Of a stretch of DNA of 34,081 nucleotides, positions 7,869-15,335 are shown one piece after another (position 1 is the first letter of the stretch; each line of letters begins with the position of its first letter). The translations under genes and the position numbers were made by a program. The DNA is taken from contig JAFGEP010000082.1 in assembly GCA_016931535.1 (NCBI GenBank), forward strand, positions 1-34,081, given 5' to 3'. The stretch is from Bradymonadales bacterium. GTDB lineage: Bacteria > Myxococcota_A > Bradymonadia > JAFGEP01. Below the pieces are notes generated by a model, which had not been told where the DNA came from, made no database searches, and saw only the letters and a program-made list of their open reading frames with translations.

Positions 7869-9884
7869 CTACTCCATGTGTTCCACCACGATCTCGGAGA
7901 TATCCTTGACGGCGATCGACTCGTCCAGGTTCCGATCGGCCACGCCATCCTTGATCATGACCTTGCAGAAGGGGCATGCGGTGGCGATCACATCGGGGTT
8001 CTTCTCGACCAGCTGGTCGGTTCGCAGCCGGTTCATGCGCTCGCCCACGTTCTCTTCGCGCCACATGAAGCCGCCACCGGCGCCGCAGCAGAAGCCGTTC
8101 TCGTAGCTTCGCTCCGCCTCGACCAGGGTGCTACCCGGTATGGCCGCCAGGATGTTTCGTGGCTCGTCGTAAATGTCGTTGTATCGGCCCAGGTAGCAGG
8201 AATCGTGGTACATCAGCTTCCTGTCGGTGGGCTGTGTGAGCCTGATCTTCCCCTGCTTGATGAGCGAGTCGATGATCTGGGCATGGTGGACCACCTGGAA
8301 CTTGCCCCCCATAGCGGGGTACTCGTTGGCCAGGGTCTGGTAGCAGTGGGGGCAGATGGTGATGATCTTCTTGACGTGGTAGGCCTTGAAGGTCTCGATG
8401 TTCTGCTCCGCCAGGATCTGGAAGAGGTACTCGTTGCCGATCCGTCGGGCCGTGTCGCCGGTGCAGGTCTCCTCGTTGCCAAGGATGGCGTAGCTGACGC
8501 CGGCTTTGTTCAGGATCTTGACCATCGCCTTGCTGACGCGCTGGTAGGCCTCGTCGTAAGCGCCGGCACAGCCGATGAAAAGCAAGTACTCGGCATCCGG
8601 GTTTTCGGAGATGCGGGGCACATCGAGCCCCTCGGCCCAGTCCTCCCGGTTTCCGGCCGGCAGACCCCACGGATTCCCCTTGTTCTCCAGGTTCTTCAGG
8701 GTCACCGCCAGCTCGGGCGGAAAGTCGCTCTCCATCATGGTTAGGTAACGCCGGCAGTCGACGAACATCTGGACGTACTCGTTCATGACCGGGCAGTTCT
8801 CCTCGCACGATCGGCAGGTGGTGCAGGACCAGATCACGTCCCGGCCAATCGTCTCGATGAGATCCGGTCTCCCCTCCTCCCCGCTTTTCTTGCCCAAGAG
8901 CCAGGGCTCGACCTCATGGATATGGTCCTTGAGCCGTTCCATCACCTCCTTGGGTTTGAGCGGCTTGCCGGACAGGTCCGCCGGGCAGTTCACGGTGCAG
9001 CGGCCACACTCGGTGCAGGTGTAGACGTTGAGGATCTGGGACCAGGGCAGGTGCTCCAGCTGGCTGGCCCCGATGACCGGCTGCTCCTTTTCGAACTCTT
9101 TTTCCAGGTCTGCGATGGCGTGCAGCGGGTAGCCCTTCTCCGCGTTGTAGAACAAGACGTTGGGCAGCACCGTGTAGACGTGGAAGTGCTTGGAGTACGG
9201 CAGGTAGTTTGCGAAGAAGAAGAGGGTCAGGATGTGCAGCCAGTAGAACCCTTGGAAGAACCCGGTCAATGCCGCCCCGGGCTCCAACCCCATCCCCATG
9301 TATACCTGGGCGGTCGCCCAGCCGATCGGCGCCCATCGCGCCTCCATCATGACCTCGGCGCTGGCCAGGCCGTTGGCGAACTTGGCACCATCCATCAGGA
9401 AATCGGTGACCATCAGGATCCCGATCAAGGCCAGGATGGTGTTGGCGTCCCAGCTCAAGGTCAGCCGCTTGGGCTTGATCACGAACCGCCTGTAGTAGGC
9501 GTAGACGATCATCAGCAACACCACCAGCTCGGTGATGTCCTTCAGCAAGGTATACAGGTGCGACAGACCCGGCCAGAACCAGAAGATCGTCCAGCTCATG
9601 TCGGTCGCAAAAGCCGAGCCCACCAGCGAGATGCTCCGAAACAACAGGATCAGAAAACCCCAGAAGATCAGGGCATGCATGATGCCGGCCGAGAAGTCCT
9701 TGAACATCTTGAGCTGGCCGAACATGTAGACCAGCGTCGCACGCACCCGATCCCACCAGTTGTTGAATCGGTCCGCGGGAGCAGCCAGTAGCAGCACCTT
9801 CACGCGTCGATGGAGGCTGTAGCCCAGCACGCCAAAGGTGGCAGCCAGTAGCACCAGCATGATGACCGCGACGACCACGTTCAT
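7869..9884 (-). CDS. EMO/EtfD-type membrane ETF:quinone oxidoreductase (NarI-like + Fe-S + CCG domains)
   Basis: This is a 671-residue membrane oxidoreductase. The N-terminal 245 residues form a NarI-like, multi-helix domain with histidines suited to heme b (for example His70, His109, His217). Next come two [4Fe-4S] motifs: Cys290/293/296/300 (CTECGRCTVNCP) and Cys354/357/360/364 (CTTCRSCEENCP). Two CCG domains follow, each with paired cysteines (ICPHCYQTL; HDSCYLGRYN; FCCGAGGG; ACPFCKVMI), which hold noncubane clusters in heterodisulfide-reductase-type proteins. This arrangement is that of proteins named FadF/EtfD/EMO, which pass electrons from electron-transfer flavoprotein to menaquinone during fatty-acyl-CoA oxidation. 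No etfAB genes lie next to it. The start has GAGGAGG about five bases upstream. Two genes follow on the same strand within 12 bases, an odd partnership. Confidence 0.9.
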   Translation of the reverse strand: MNVVVAVIMLVLLAATFGVLGYSLHRRVKVLLLAAPADRFNNWWDRVRATLVYMFGQLKMFKDFSAGIMHALIFWGFLILLFRSISLVGSAFATDMSWTIFWFWPGLSHLYTLLKDITELVVLLMIVYAYYRRFVIKPKRLTLSWDANTILALIGILMVTDFLMDGAKFANGLASAEVMMEARWAPIGWATAQVYMGMGLEPGAALTGFFQGFYWLHILTLFFFANYLPYSKHFHVYTVLPNVLFYNAEKGYPLHAIADLEKEFEKEQPVIGASQLEHLPWSQILNVYTCTECGRCTVNCPADLSGKPLKPKEVMERLKDHIHEVEPWLLGKKSGEEGRPDLIETIGRDVIWSCTTCRSCEENCPVMNEYVQMFVDCRRYLTMMESDFPPELAVTLKNLENKGNPWGLPAGNREDWAEGLDVPRISENPDAEYLLFIGCAGAYDEAYQRVSKAMVKILNKAGVSYAILGNEETCTGDTARRIGNEYLFQILAEQNIETFKAYHVKKIITICPHCYQTLANEYPAMGGKFQVVHHAQIIDSLIKQGKIRLTQPTDRKLMYHDSCYLGRYNDIYDEPRNILAAIPGSTLVEAERSYENGFCCGAGGGFMWREENVGERMNRLRTDQLVEKNPDVIATACPFCKVMIKDGVADRNLDESIAVKDISEIVVEHME

Positions 9885-9924
9885 GACCCCTCCTCTCCCG
9901 CTTCAGACCACATCGAAAATCGAC

Positions 9925-9937
9925 ACGGTTTCACCGT
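9925..9937. promoter_or_regulatory. Inverted repeat ACGGT-TTC-ACCGT upstream of EMO-like gene
   Basis: A perfect 5-bp inverted repeat with a 3-base centre lies 41-53 bases upstream of the ATG of the EMO-like gene, where an operator would sit. There is no second copy in the window and no regulator gene nearby. Confidence 0.25.
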
Positions 9938-10092
9938 ATTTGCGGCACAATTAGCAGATGGGGCGGCTCGGGACAAGACAATGACTGCCATGGACCGCGT
10001 CATCGGATCGAAATCGATCGGCGAGTTTCCGATCCGTCCCTGAGCCAGAGCGTTCCGGTCGAGCCCAAAACCAGCGGCAACCGCATCGGGAC

Positions 10093-10677
10093 TTACGTCA
10101 GCCGGTCCGGGGTGAATGCCAGAGGAAACAGGTCGGAAAAGAGGATGGTGCACTTCACCCCTTCCAGGTTGGCCAGGTGGACCAGGCAATCCTGGGTGGC
10201 GAACTCGGCGATCACCTGGCGGCAAAGCCCGCACGGGGGCCAGGGATCGCTCTCGTCGGTGAGCACGTACACCTCCTGGATACGCCGCTCCCCGTCAGCT
10301 ACCGCCGTGTAGATGGCCACCCGCTCGGCACACATGGTGGCACCGTAGGAGGAGTTCTCCACGTTGCATCCGGCGTAGATCTTCCCCGATCCGGCGCGTA
10401 CCGCAGCGCCCACGCTGAACCTGGAGTAGTTGCTGTAGGCGTTCTGCTGGCAGGCCCGCGCAGCCTGCTCCAGAGCCAGAAAGGATCGATCGGCATCCGC
10501 TCCCCTTCCGGCCGGTGGCGTCGCACCAGAGGGCGGCTCTGTCGCAGGCTCTCCAGGCGACGGTTTCTCTGGACGAGTCGGGCCGGTCGGATCGGGATGA
10601 GCACCGCCTGGCGGCAGCGGGCTGGCCGAAGCGCCAGGACCGGCGATGGTGGTTTTGCGTTCCTTCTTACTGTCCAT
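10093..10677 (-). CDS. cdd: Cytidine deaminase with Pro-rich N-terminal extension
   Basis: This enzyme hydrolyses cytidine and deoxycytidine to uridine and deoxyuridine in pyrimidine salvage. The zinc site is complete: CAERVA (Cys116 ligand, Glu118 proton shuttle) and PCGLCRQ (Cys149, Cys152). Substrate-site residues FSVGAAV and GCNVENSSYG are present. The catalytic domain starts near residue 62 and has the usual ~130-residue length. The first ~60 residues are a Pro/Gly/Ala-rich, probably disordered extension (GPGASASPLPPGG to PPAGRGADAD), not normal for this family. AGGTG lies six bases before the ATG; I see no ATG between it and the domain. The gene starts 37 bases after the purine nucleoside phosphorylase stop, so the two form a nucleoside salvage operon. 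Confidence 0.93.
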   Translation of the reverse strand: MDSKKERKTTIAGPGASASPLPPGGAHPDPTGPTRPEKPSPGEPATEPPSGATPPAGRGADADRSFLALEQAARACQQNAYSNYSRFSVGAAVRAGSGKIYAGCNVENSSYGATMCAERVAIYTAVADGERRIQEVYVLTDESDPWPPCGLCRQVIAEFATQDCLVHLANLEGVKCTILFSDLFPLAFTPDRLT

Positions 10678-10714
10678 GATGGCACCTGACCAGGTGGTCT
10701 CCCAGGATAAGGGT

Positions 10715-11536
10715 TTACACCTGTCCCATGAGCCCGATCGCTTCCACCAGCAGGTGGATGAACCGCATCATCGCTTCGTTGGCCGTTTCGGTGACCTCGT
10801 CGTGGGTCAACGGCTGCCCGGTGATCCCCGCCGCCATGTTGGTGATACAGGAGATGCCCGCCACCCGAAGCCCCAGGTGGTTGGCTGCGATCACCTCCGG
10901 CACCGTGGACATGCCTACCGCGTCCGCACCCAGTCCACGGAACATCCGGATCTCCGCGGGCGTTTCGTAGCTGGGACCGGTCAACGCCATGTAGATCCCT
11001 TCCCGAAGCCCCACCCCCTGTCTGGCCGCGACCTCCCGCAGCAGCTGGAGACAGTCCGGATGATAGGCTCGGGTCATGTCGGGAAACCTCGGCCCCAGCT
11101 CCGCGATGTTGCCGCCGATCAACGGGTTGGTACCCATCAGGTTGACATGATCCGTGATCAACATGAGGTCGCCGGGATGGAAGGACTCGTTGACCCCTCC
11201 AGCTGCGTTGGTGACCACCAAGGTGTGGATGCCCAGGGCTCCCAGTACACGGGTCGGCAGCACCACGGTGGCCATGGGATGGCCCTCGTAGTAGTGGAAA
11301 CGACCTTGCATGACCGCCACCGGCTTCCCCCGGACCTTTCCGACCAGCAGCCGACCGGCATGCCCCTGTACGGTAGGGGTGACAAAGTGCGGGATGTCGC
11401 TGTACGGAATGGCAATCGCCTCCTCGACCTGCTCTCCGAATGGACCGAGCCCCGAGCCCAGGATGACTCCCACCTCGGGCTTGAGAACGACCCGGCTTTG
11501 GATCGTTGCAGCCGCTTCCCTGATCGCCTCGATCAT
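10715..11536 (-). CDS. punA: Purine nucleoside phosphorylase (trimeric, class II NP family)
   Basis: This is a 273-residue cytoplasmic enzyme that cleaves inosine/guanosine with phosphate to the base and ribose 1-phosphate. Family marks are the phosphate-binding GVILGSGLG (Ser28), QGRFHYYEGH (His81), VVTNAAGGVN, a YETPAEIRMF segment with the base-site Glu, and GMSTVPEVIAANH. Length matches trimeric PNPs. The start is the ATG at 11536, with GAGGAGG five bases upstream; a longer frame back to 11737 is rejected because its sequence does not fit the family. A related possibility is S-methyl-5'-thioadenosine phosphorylase, but the NAAGG...GDL region fits PNP. It is first in an operon with cdd. Confidence 0.94.
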   Translation of the reverse strand: MIEAIREAAATIQSRVVLKPEVGVILGSGLGPFGEQVEEAIAIPYSDIPHFVTPTVQGHAGRLLVGKVRGKPVAVMQGRFHYYEGHPMATVVLPTRVLGALGIHTLVVTNAAGGVNESFHPGDLMLITDHVNLMGTNPLIGGNIAELGPRFPDMTRAYHPDCLQLLREVAARQGVGLREGIYMALTGPSYETPAEIRMFRGLGADAVGMSTVPEVIAANHLGLRVAGISCITNMAAGITGQPLTHDEVTETANEAMMRFIHLLVEAIGLMGQV

Positions 11537-11735
11537 CCCTGCCTCCTCGCCCCGGATCGCTCCAGGATCTTCGCGCCGGACAAGCGCGAGAACTCTAATG
11601 ATATGACGGCCGAGGGGAGGCAGGTCAAGGATTTTCTTGCAGCTTTGAAGGTAGCACCTTCCCTGGACGTCGCAGTATACTGAGCAACGATCGCAACGTG
11701 GGATGACACCTCCCACCAACGACCTGGAGGAACTC

Positions 11736-12710
11736 ATGACACCGCGAAAAACCCGCTCGATCGGCCCTTACCTGCTGGCTGTCTCACTCTTCGGCCTGCT
11801 TTTGACCACCTGGTCCTGTCAACCCACAGACTCCGGGCCCACAGCCAACTCCAGAGCCTTGCAGGCACAAGCCCCGGGCGATGAAAACCCATCGCCTCCG
11901 GCCAGTTTGCAGCCGGAGACCGCACAATCGACCACTCCATCGGTCGCCCCATCGGCAGGCTTGGAAGAAACTCAACCCCAGCCCCCACCTCACGAACCTG
12001 GAGCTCCGTTCACCATCAACCGAGAAACCGCACCTTACCTCTCGGTCCACCCCTCCTTGCAAGGGGTCGGCGACCTCCTCCGCCAGCGACAAGCGGAGCA
12101 GTCATCCGAGCTGACCACGCTGGGCCAGGTGAAAGCCGACACCAACGCATGCGGGGGAACCTCGACACTGGCCGGCGAACCGGGCACCCCCTGTGGAGCT
12201 GGAGGCGTCCTGGTCTGCGCCGATCCCGAGACCCTGGTGTGCCAGGAGGAGGGGATGGTGACCATCTGCCACATTCCACCTGGCAACCCGGATAACGCCC
12301 ACACCATCACCGTCGGTGTGGCCGCCGTCCAGGCCCACCTGGCTCACGGAGATACCCTGGGACCCTGTGAAGCGCGACCCGCTCAACCACCATCGACCGA
12401 CGAGCAGCCTCACCGGCCGCTACCACCACAAAGGCCAGATCGACCTGACCGCCCCGATCAGCCCGATCGACCCGACCAGCCTGGCCGCCCCGACAGACCC
12501 CGCCCGGAAGGGACGGGAGAACCCGCTGGTGACGACGGCGGGGTCATGATGATGCAGGAAGGGGCATCCGGTACCGGATCCGGGACAGAAACCGACCAGG
12601 AGCAGGAACGGAGACAAGGCCACGGGCAGGGACAAAGCCACGGACAGGGACAAGGCCAGGGGCAGGGACAAGGGCACGGGCAGGGACAAGGGCAGGGAGG
12701 TCCTCAGTAA
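11736..12710 (+). CDS. Putative lipoprotein with Cys-rich motif and GQ-repeat tail
   Basis: This is a predicted exported protein of 324 residues. The N-terminus is a signal peptide ending in TTWSC, a weak lipobox, so lipid anchoring is likely but not certain. A Pro/Gln/Glu-rich spacer follows. The central region has cysteines (CGGTSTLAGEPGTPCG; VLVCADPETLVCQ) and the block TICHIPPGNPDNAHTITVG followed by HLAHGDTLGPC. That block is a recurrent short motif in secreted proteins of many environmental bacteria; its function is unknown to me. Next is an RPD/QPD triplet-repeat stretch, then a tail of (GQ)n and (HGQGQ)n repeats. Start ATG 11736 has GGAGGA six bases upstream; an in-frame ATG at 11703 lacks that support. 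It diverges from the PNP operon. Confidence 0.75.
   Translation: MTPRKTRSIGPYLLAVSLFGLLLTTWSCQPTDSGPTANSRALQAQAPGDENPSPPASLQPETAQSTTPSVAPSAGLEETQPQPPPHEPGAPFTINRETAPYLSVHPSLQGVGDLLRQRQAEQSSELTTLGQVKADTNACGGTSTLAGEPGTPCGAGGVLVCADPETLVCQEEGMVTICHIPPGNPDNAHTITVGVAAVQAHLAHGDTLGPCEARPAQPPSTDEQPHRPLPPQRPDRPDRPDQPDRPDQPGRPDRPRPEGTGEPAGDDGGVMMMQEGASGTGSGTETDQEQERRQGHGQGQSHGQGQGQGQGQGHGQGQGQGGPQ
12613..12698. repeat. GGGCAGGGACAA-type short tandem repeat inside the lipoprotein gene
   Basis: Units of six and twelve bases (GGGCAG GGACAA with CACGGG variants) repeat through the last part of the gene and encode the alternating Gly-Gln/His tail. The array is imperfect, so slippage may have altered tail length over time. 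Because every unit is a multiple of three, changes would keep the frame. Confidence 0.8.
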
Positions 12711-12754
12711 AAACCCTGAGCTGAGCATTCTTCCCTCTGATCCGACAATCCCAC

Positions 12755-12802
12755 GGCGACAGAAGTGCCCGAGTGGTCGGTCACTCCCCGACTTCTGTCG
12801 CC
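12755..12802. terminator. Long nested hairpin after the lipoprotein gene
   Basis: The outer stem GGCGACAGAAGT (12755-12766) pairs perfectly with ACTTCTGTCGCC (12791-12802). An inner stem GAGTG (12771-12775) / CACTC (12782-12786) closes a 6-base loop. It lies 45 bases after the lipoprotein stop, between convergent genes. No T-run follows on either side. A bidirectional transcription end or RNA-stabilising structure is likely. Confidence 0.55.
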
Positions 12803-12930
12803 TTGGATCAAGGATTCCACGCTGTACTGCTTGAGATCGTCTATCCCGATCCAGATCCACTCGGCGCGTGTGCAAAGCCAAGGTCCAACCCGCCCGGCGC
12901 TGGGTCACCCAGCTCACCCCGGCCTGTGAT

Positions 12931-13584
12931 TCAGCCGAAGTACTGGCTCACCGACCTGCGGATCTCCTGTGTCTCGTCCTCCGTCAGAGGCACCTCTTCC
13001 TGTCCGACCATGGCCTCGGTCGCCTCGCCCACGAACTGGGCCTCGGACAGGATGTTCATGACCGGGGCGGGTGGCACCATCGCCACCTTCATCGGCTGGC
13101 CCGGTCTGGTCTTGACCAGGTTGGTGACCAGGGTCAGGGTTTCGCCGAACACATCGACGTGACAGAGGATGAGCCCGCTTGCTTTGGGATGCCGGGTCAC
13201 GGTGACCACCTTGCCGACAGCCACCGCAATGGCGCTATCCACGGTAGGAGCGCGTCGGAACGACGAATGAAACCGATGGATGGTCAGGCGGTAGAACCGC
13301 AGCATGGCCTGTTTTTCGCGGTTGTCGCCGGCACCGGTCTCCAGCTCGTCGAGGACAGGGTCAGCCAGTGCGATCAGGCTGTCCTGCTCGGGTGATTGGG
13401 CGAGAGCGGCTTCATCCAGGTAGGAGTACTTGAGCCGTATCAGCAGGTTTCCGATCTCCTGGAGCCCTCGTTGCACCTGGGGCTTTTTCTTGACCGGCCC
13501 GAAGAAACCGCTTGTGGCCTGTGCCGTCAGGTTTCCGATCACCTTCTCCAGGAAGGCGATGCGGATGTCCTTGCTTGTGTCCAT
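12931..13584 (-). CDS. EMAP/tRNA-binding OB-fold domain protein
   Basis: This is a 217-residue cytoplasmic protein. The C-terminal half resembles the EMAP-type tRNA-binding OB fold found in MetRS, PheRS beta and Arc1p: VGKVVTVTRHPKASGLILC, then VDVFGETLTLVTNLV and MKVAMVPPAPVM. The N-terminal half is helical and polar with no domain I recognise. The layout, a helical region followed by a C-terminal EMAP domain, recalls archaeal proteins described as predicted RNA-binding with a C-terminal EMAP domain (COG2517). Binding of tRNA or another structured RNA is inferred; no catalytic residues are evident. The start is the second in-frame ATG (13584), which has GAGGAGG eight bases upstream; the ATG at 13605 would cover that site. 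Neighbours offer no functional clue. Confidence 0.65.
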   Translation of the reverse strand: MDTSKDIRIAFLEKVIGNLTAQATSGFFGPVKKKPQVQRGLQEIGNLLIRLKYSYLDEAALAQSPEQDSLIALADPVLDELETGAGDNREKQAMLRFYRLTIHRFHSSFRRAPTVDSAIAVAVGKVVTVTRHPKASGLILCHVDVFGETLTLVTNLVKTRPGQPMKVAMVPPAPVMNILSEAQFVGEATEAMVGQEEVPLTEDETQEIRRSVSQYFG

Positions 13585-13798
13585 GGATGCCGCCTCCTCG
13601 ACCACTACTGCTGGTATCGCGGTTGTGCCTCAGTTGTACTTCAATTGAGGGGTTCGTAACACAGGGAAGGTGACGGGTCATGCACGAGAACCCTTTGTGT
13701 GTATGGTGAGCTGTCGACCAACCCCCACCGGTGGGTTCCCATCGCAGGTCGCGATCGAGTCGTGCTTCAATCGGGATCGTAAACCGCCAGGGTGGCGT

Positions 13799-15157
13799 TC
13801 AAAGCAGGTTGATTCCCAAGGAGAATCCAGGCCAGGCCTCTGCAGAGACCTCGTGCTCCTCCAACTCGTAGGAACCGATGGAGGGGATGTATCCCGGTCT
13901 TTCCCGCAGTCGGTTTTCCCCCTGTCCTACATAGAGGTTGATGGCTGGTCCACCGTATACCGAGAAACCTGGAAGAAGGTCCCATCGGGCCAGCAGGCGG
14001 GCGATCGTCAAGCTGGTGTAGCCGTTCTCGAAGTCGTGCTCGAACATCACCGCGTGGTGGGAGATGTCGAGCTCCAGGCCAAAATCGGCCACAAAACGGG
14101 GGAACTTCACCCCCAGCCCGGCCCCCAAAAGCCATACCAGATCCTCACCCAGTGGATACATCCCCGCACTGAGGGTGGTGTAGGTGTAGTTGGCGTCACC
14201 GCGAAGACCGGTGTTGATCAACGCTGTGTCGGAGGTCCAGGCGACCGGATGAATCCCGCCGACACGGGTCGCACCTACCAGACCGATGGAAAAGTCCGCC
14301 TCCTCGGCATAGTTGAGCAGCCCTACCTGAGCCCCCTCCACCCGGCCACTGGTCACATTCACGGTCCCGATCTGAGCCCCCGTCAGGTTGCCCGCCACGT
14401 TGATCGGAGCTGCCTGGACTCCCGTCAAGCGTGGCGAGTAGTTGACACCACCGGCCACCTGGACGCCGGTCAGGTCCCCCAGGACCGTGTTGACCGCCCC
14501 CGCACCCTGGAACCCGACCGCCGAGTCGGAAACGTGGTTCCAGCCACCGGCCAGCTGCAGCCCGTCCAGATCGCCCCCGATATGGTTCAAGGCGCCAGCA
14601 GCCTGAAAGCCGTCGAGGTCGGCTCCCACCACGTCAAATGCTCCGGCCAGTTGCAGCCCGTGCAGTCGATCCACAGTCCGCTGGCCGAAGAGGCTCACCT
14701 GGAACCCCTCCACCCGGTCCGACTCGCCGTACAACCAATTGAAGGCGAAATGGTTGAGGACCGGATGGTCCACCTCGATCGAATTGCTGTCGATAGGCGT
14801 CAACAGGGCCATGGCAAAGGGTATGCGCCGATAGTCGGTGGTCCGGGCAAGGGTCAGCTCGACGCCGGGGTCTTCGAGATCGATCCCCGATTCCTCCGCT
14901 GGATGGCTGTGGAGCTCCTCCTTGTCTGAAACAAGCAGACTTTCAATCTGGTGCTCGAGCCCGTACCCTTCCCCGGATTCCTCCGCCGGATAACCGGAGG
15001 GCTCCCCGCTCTCCTGTCGCGGTGTGTCATCGGCGGATTGCACTTGACCAGCATCGGATTCCGTCACCGCAGGGCCCCAGGGTTTTTCTTTCCCAGAACC
15101 GGTGGAGGCAACCGACAGGGACAGGCTGAGCACAAGAAGTTGTACCAGGGGTTTCAT
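13799..15157 (-). CDS. LA_2272-like surface repeat protein, outer membrane
   Basis: This is a 452-residue exported protein. The signal peptide is MKPLVQLLVLSLSLSVAS. A polar, acidic linker follows with PAEESG twice. The middle consists of about seven repeats of roughly 20 residues of the form G-x-Q-x-A-G-x-x-N-x-x-x-G-D-L-x-G (for example LDGLQLAGGWNHV, LTGVQVAGGVN), as in the LA_2272 surface-repeat family first noted in Leptospira and common in Myxococcota. The C-terminal third alternates aromatic and small residues (YTYTTLSAGMYPL, VYGGPAINLYVGQG) like an outer-membrane beta-barrel and ends in a hydrophobic residue. Start 15157 has AAAGGAG six bases upstream. Its role is unknown. It diverges from the GDPD gene. 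Confidence 0.7.
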   Translation of the reverse strand: MKPLVQLLVLSLSLSVASTGSGKEKPWGPAVTESDAGQVQSADDTPRQESGEPSGYPAEESGEGYGLEHQIESLLVSDKEELHSHPAEESGIDLEDPGVELTLARTTDYRRIPFAMALLTPIDSNSIEVDHPVLNHFAFNWLYGESDRVEGFQVSLFGQRTVDRLHGLQLAGAFDVVGADLDGFQAAGALNHIGGDLDGLQLAGGWNHVSDSAVGFQGAGAVNTVLGDLTGVQVAGGVNYSPRLTGVQAAPINVAGNLTGAQIGTVNVTSGRVEGAQVGLLNYAEEADFSIGLVGATRVGGIHPVAWTSDTALINTGLRGDANYTYTTLSAGMYPLGEDLVWLLGAGLGVKFPRFVADFGLELDISHHAVMFEHDFENGYTSLTIARLLARWDLLPGFSVYGGPAINLYVGQGENRLRERPGYIPSIGSYELEEHEVSAEAWPGFSLGINLL

Positions 15158-15259
15158 GATCGCTCCTTTACTTCGGTGGTGTCCACGAGTGTCTACTCTG
15201 TACATCACCGTCAAGGTGCAAACCTGTTACCGGAAAAGAGCCCGAGGTCAGGAGGGTTC

Positions 15260-15268
15260 TGCTACACT
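15260..15268 (+). promoter_or_regulatory. Possible extended -10 promoter for the GDPD gene
   Basis: TGCTACACT has the TGn extension plus a TACACT -10 box, 67 bases before the GDPD start. I see no -35 box at the usual distance, which extended -10 promoters can lack. This is pattern only. Confidence 0.25.
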
Positions 15269-15335
15269 GCTCTGCCAACCCCTACCGGTGTGGGTTCGAT
15301 CCCTTTCTCCTGCGAACGCCAGAGGTGGATCGGCC

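Noticed and set aside
11537..11737. N-terminal extension of purine nucleoside phosphorylase
   Set aside because: The extension has no family match, and a strong GAGGAGG site precedes the ATG at 11536.
15248..15312. tRNA-like segment: GGGTTCGATCCC T-arm with flanking CAGGAG/CTCCTG
   Set aside because: It is only about 65 bases long, has mismatches in the T-stem and acceptor stem, and lacks a proper anticodon arm. Likely chance or a remnant.
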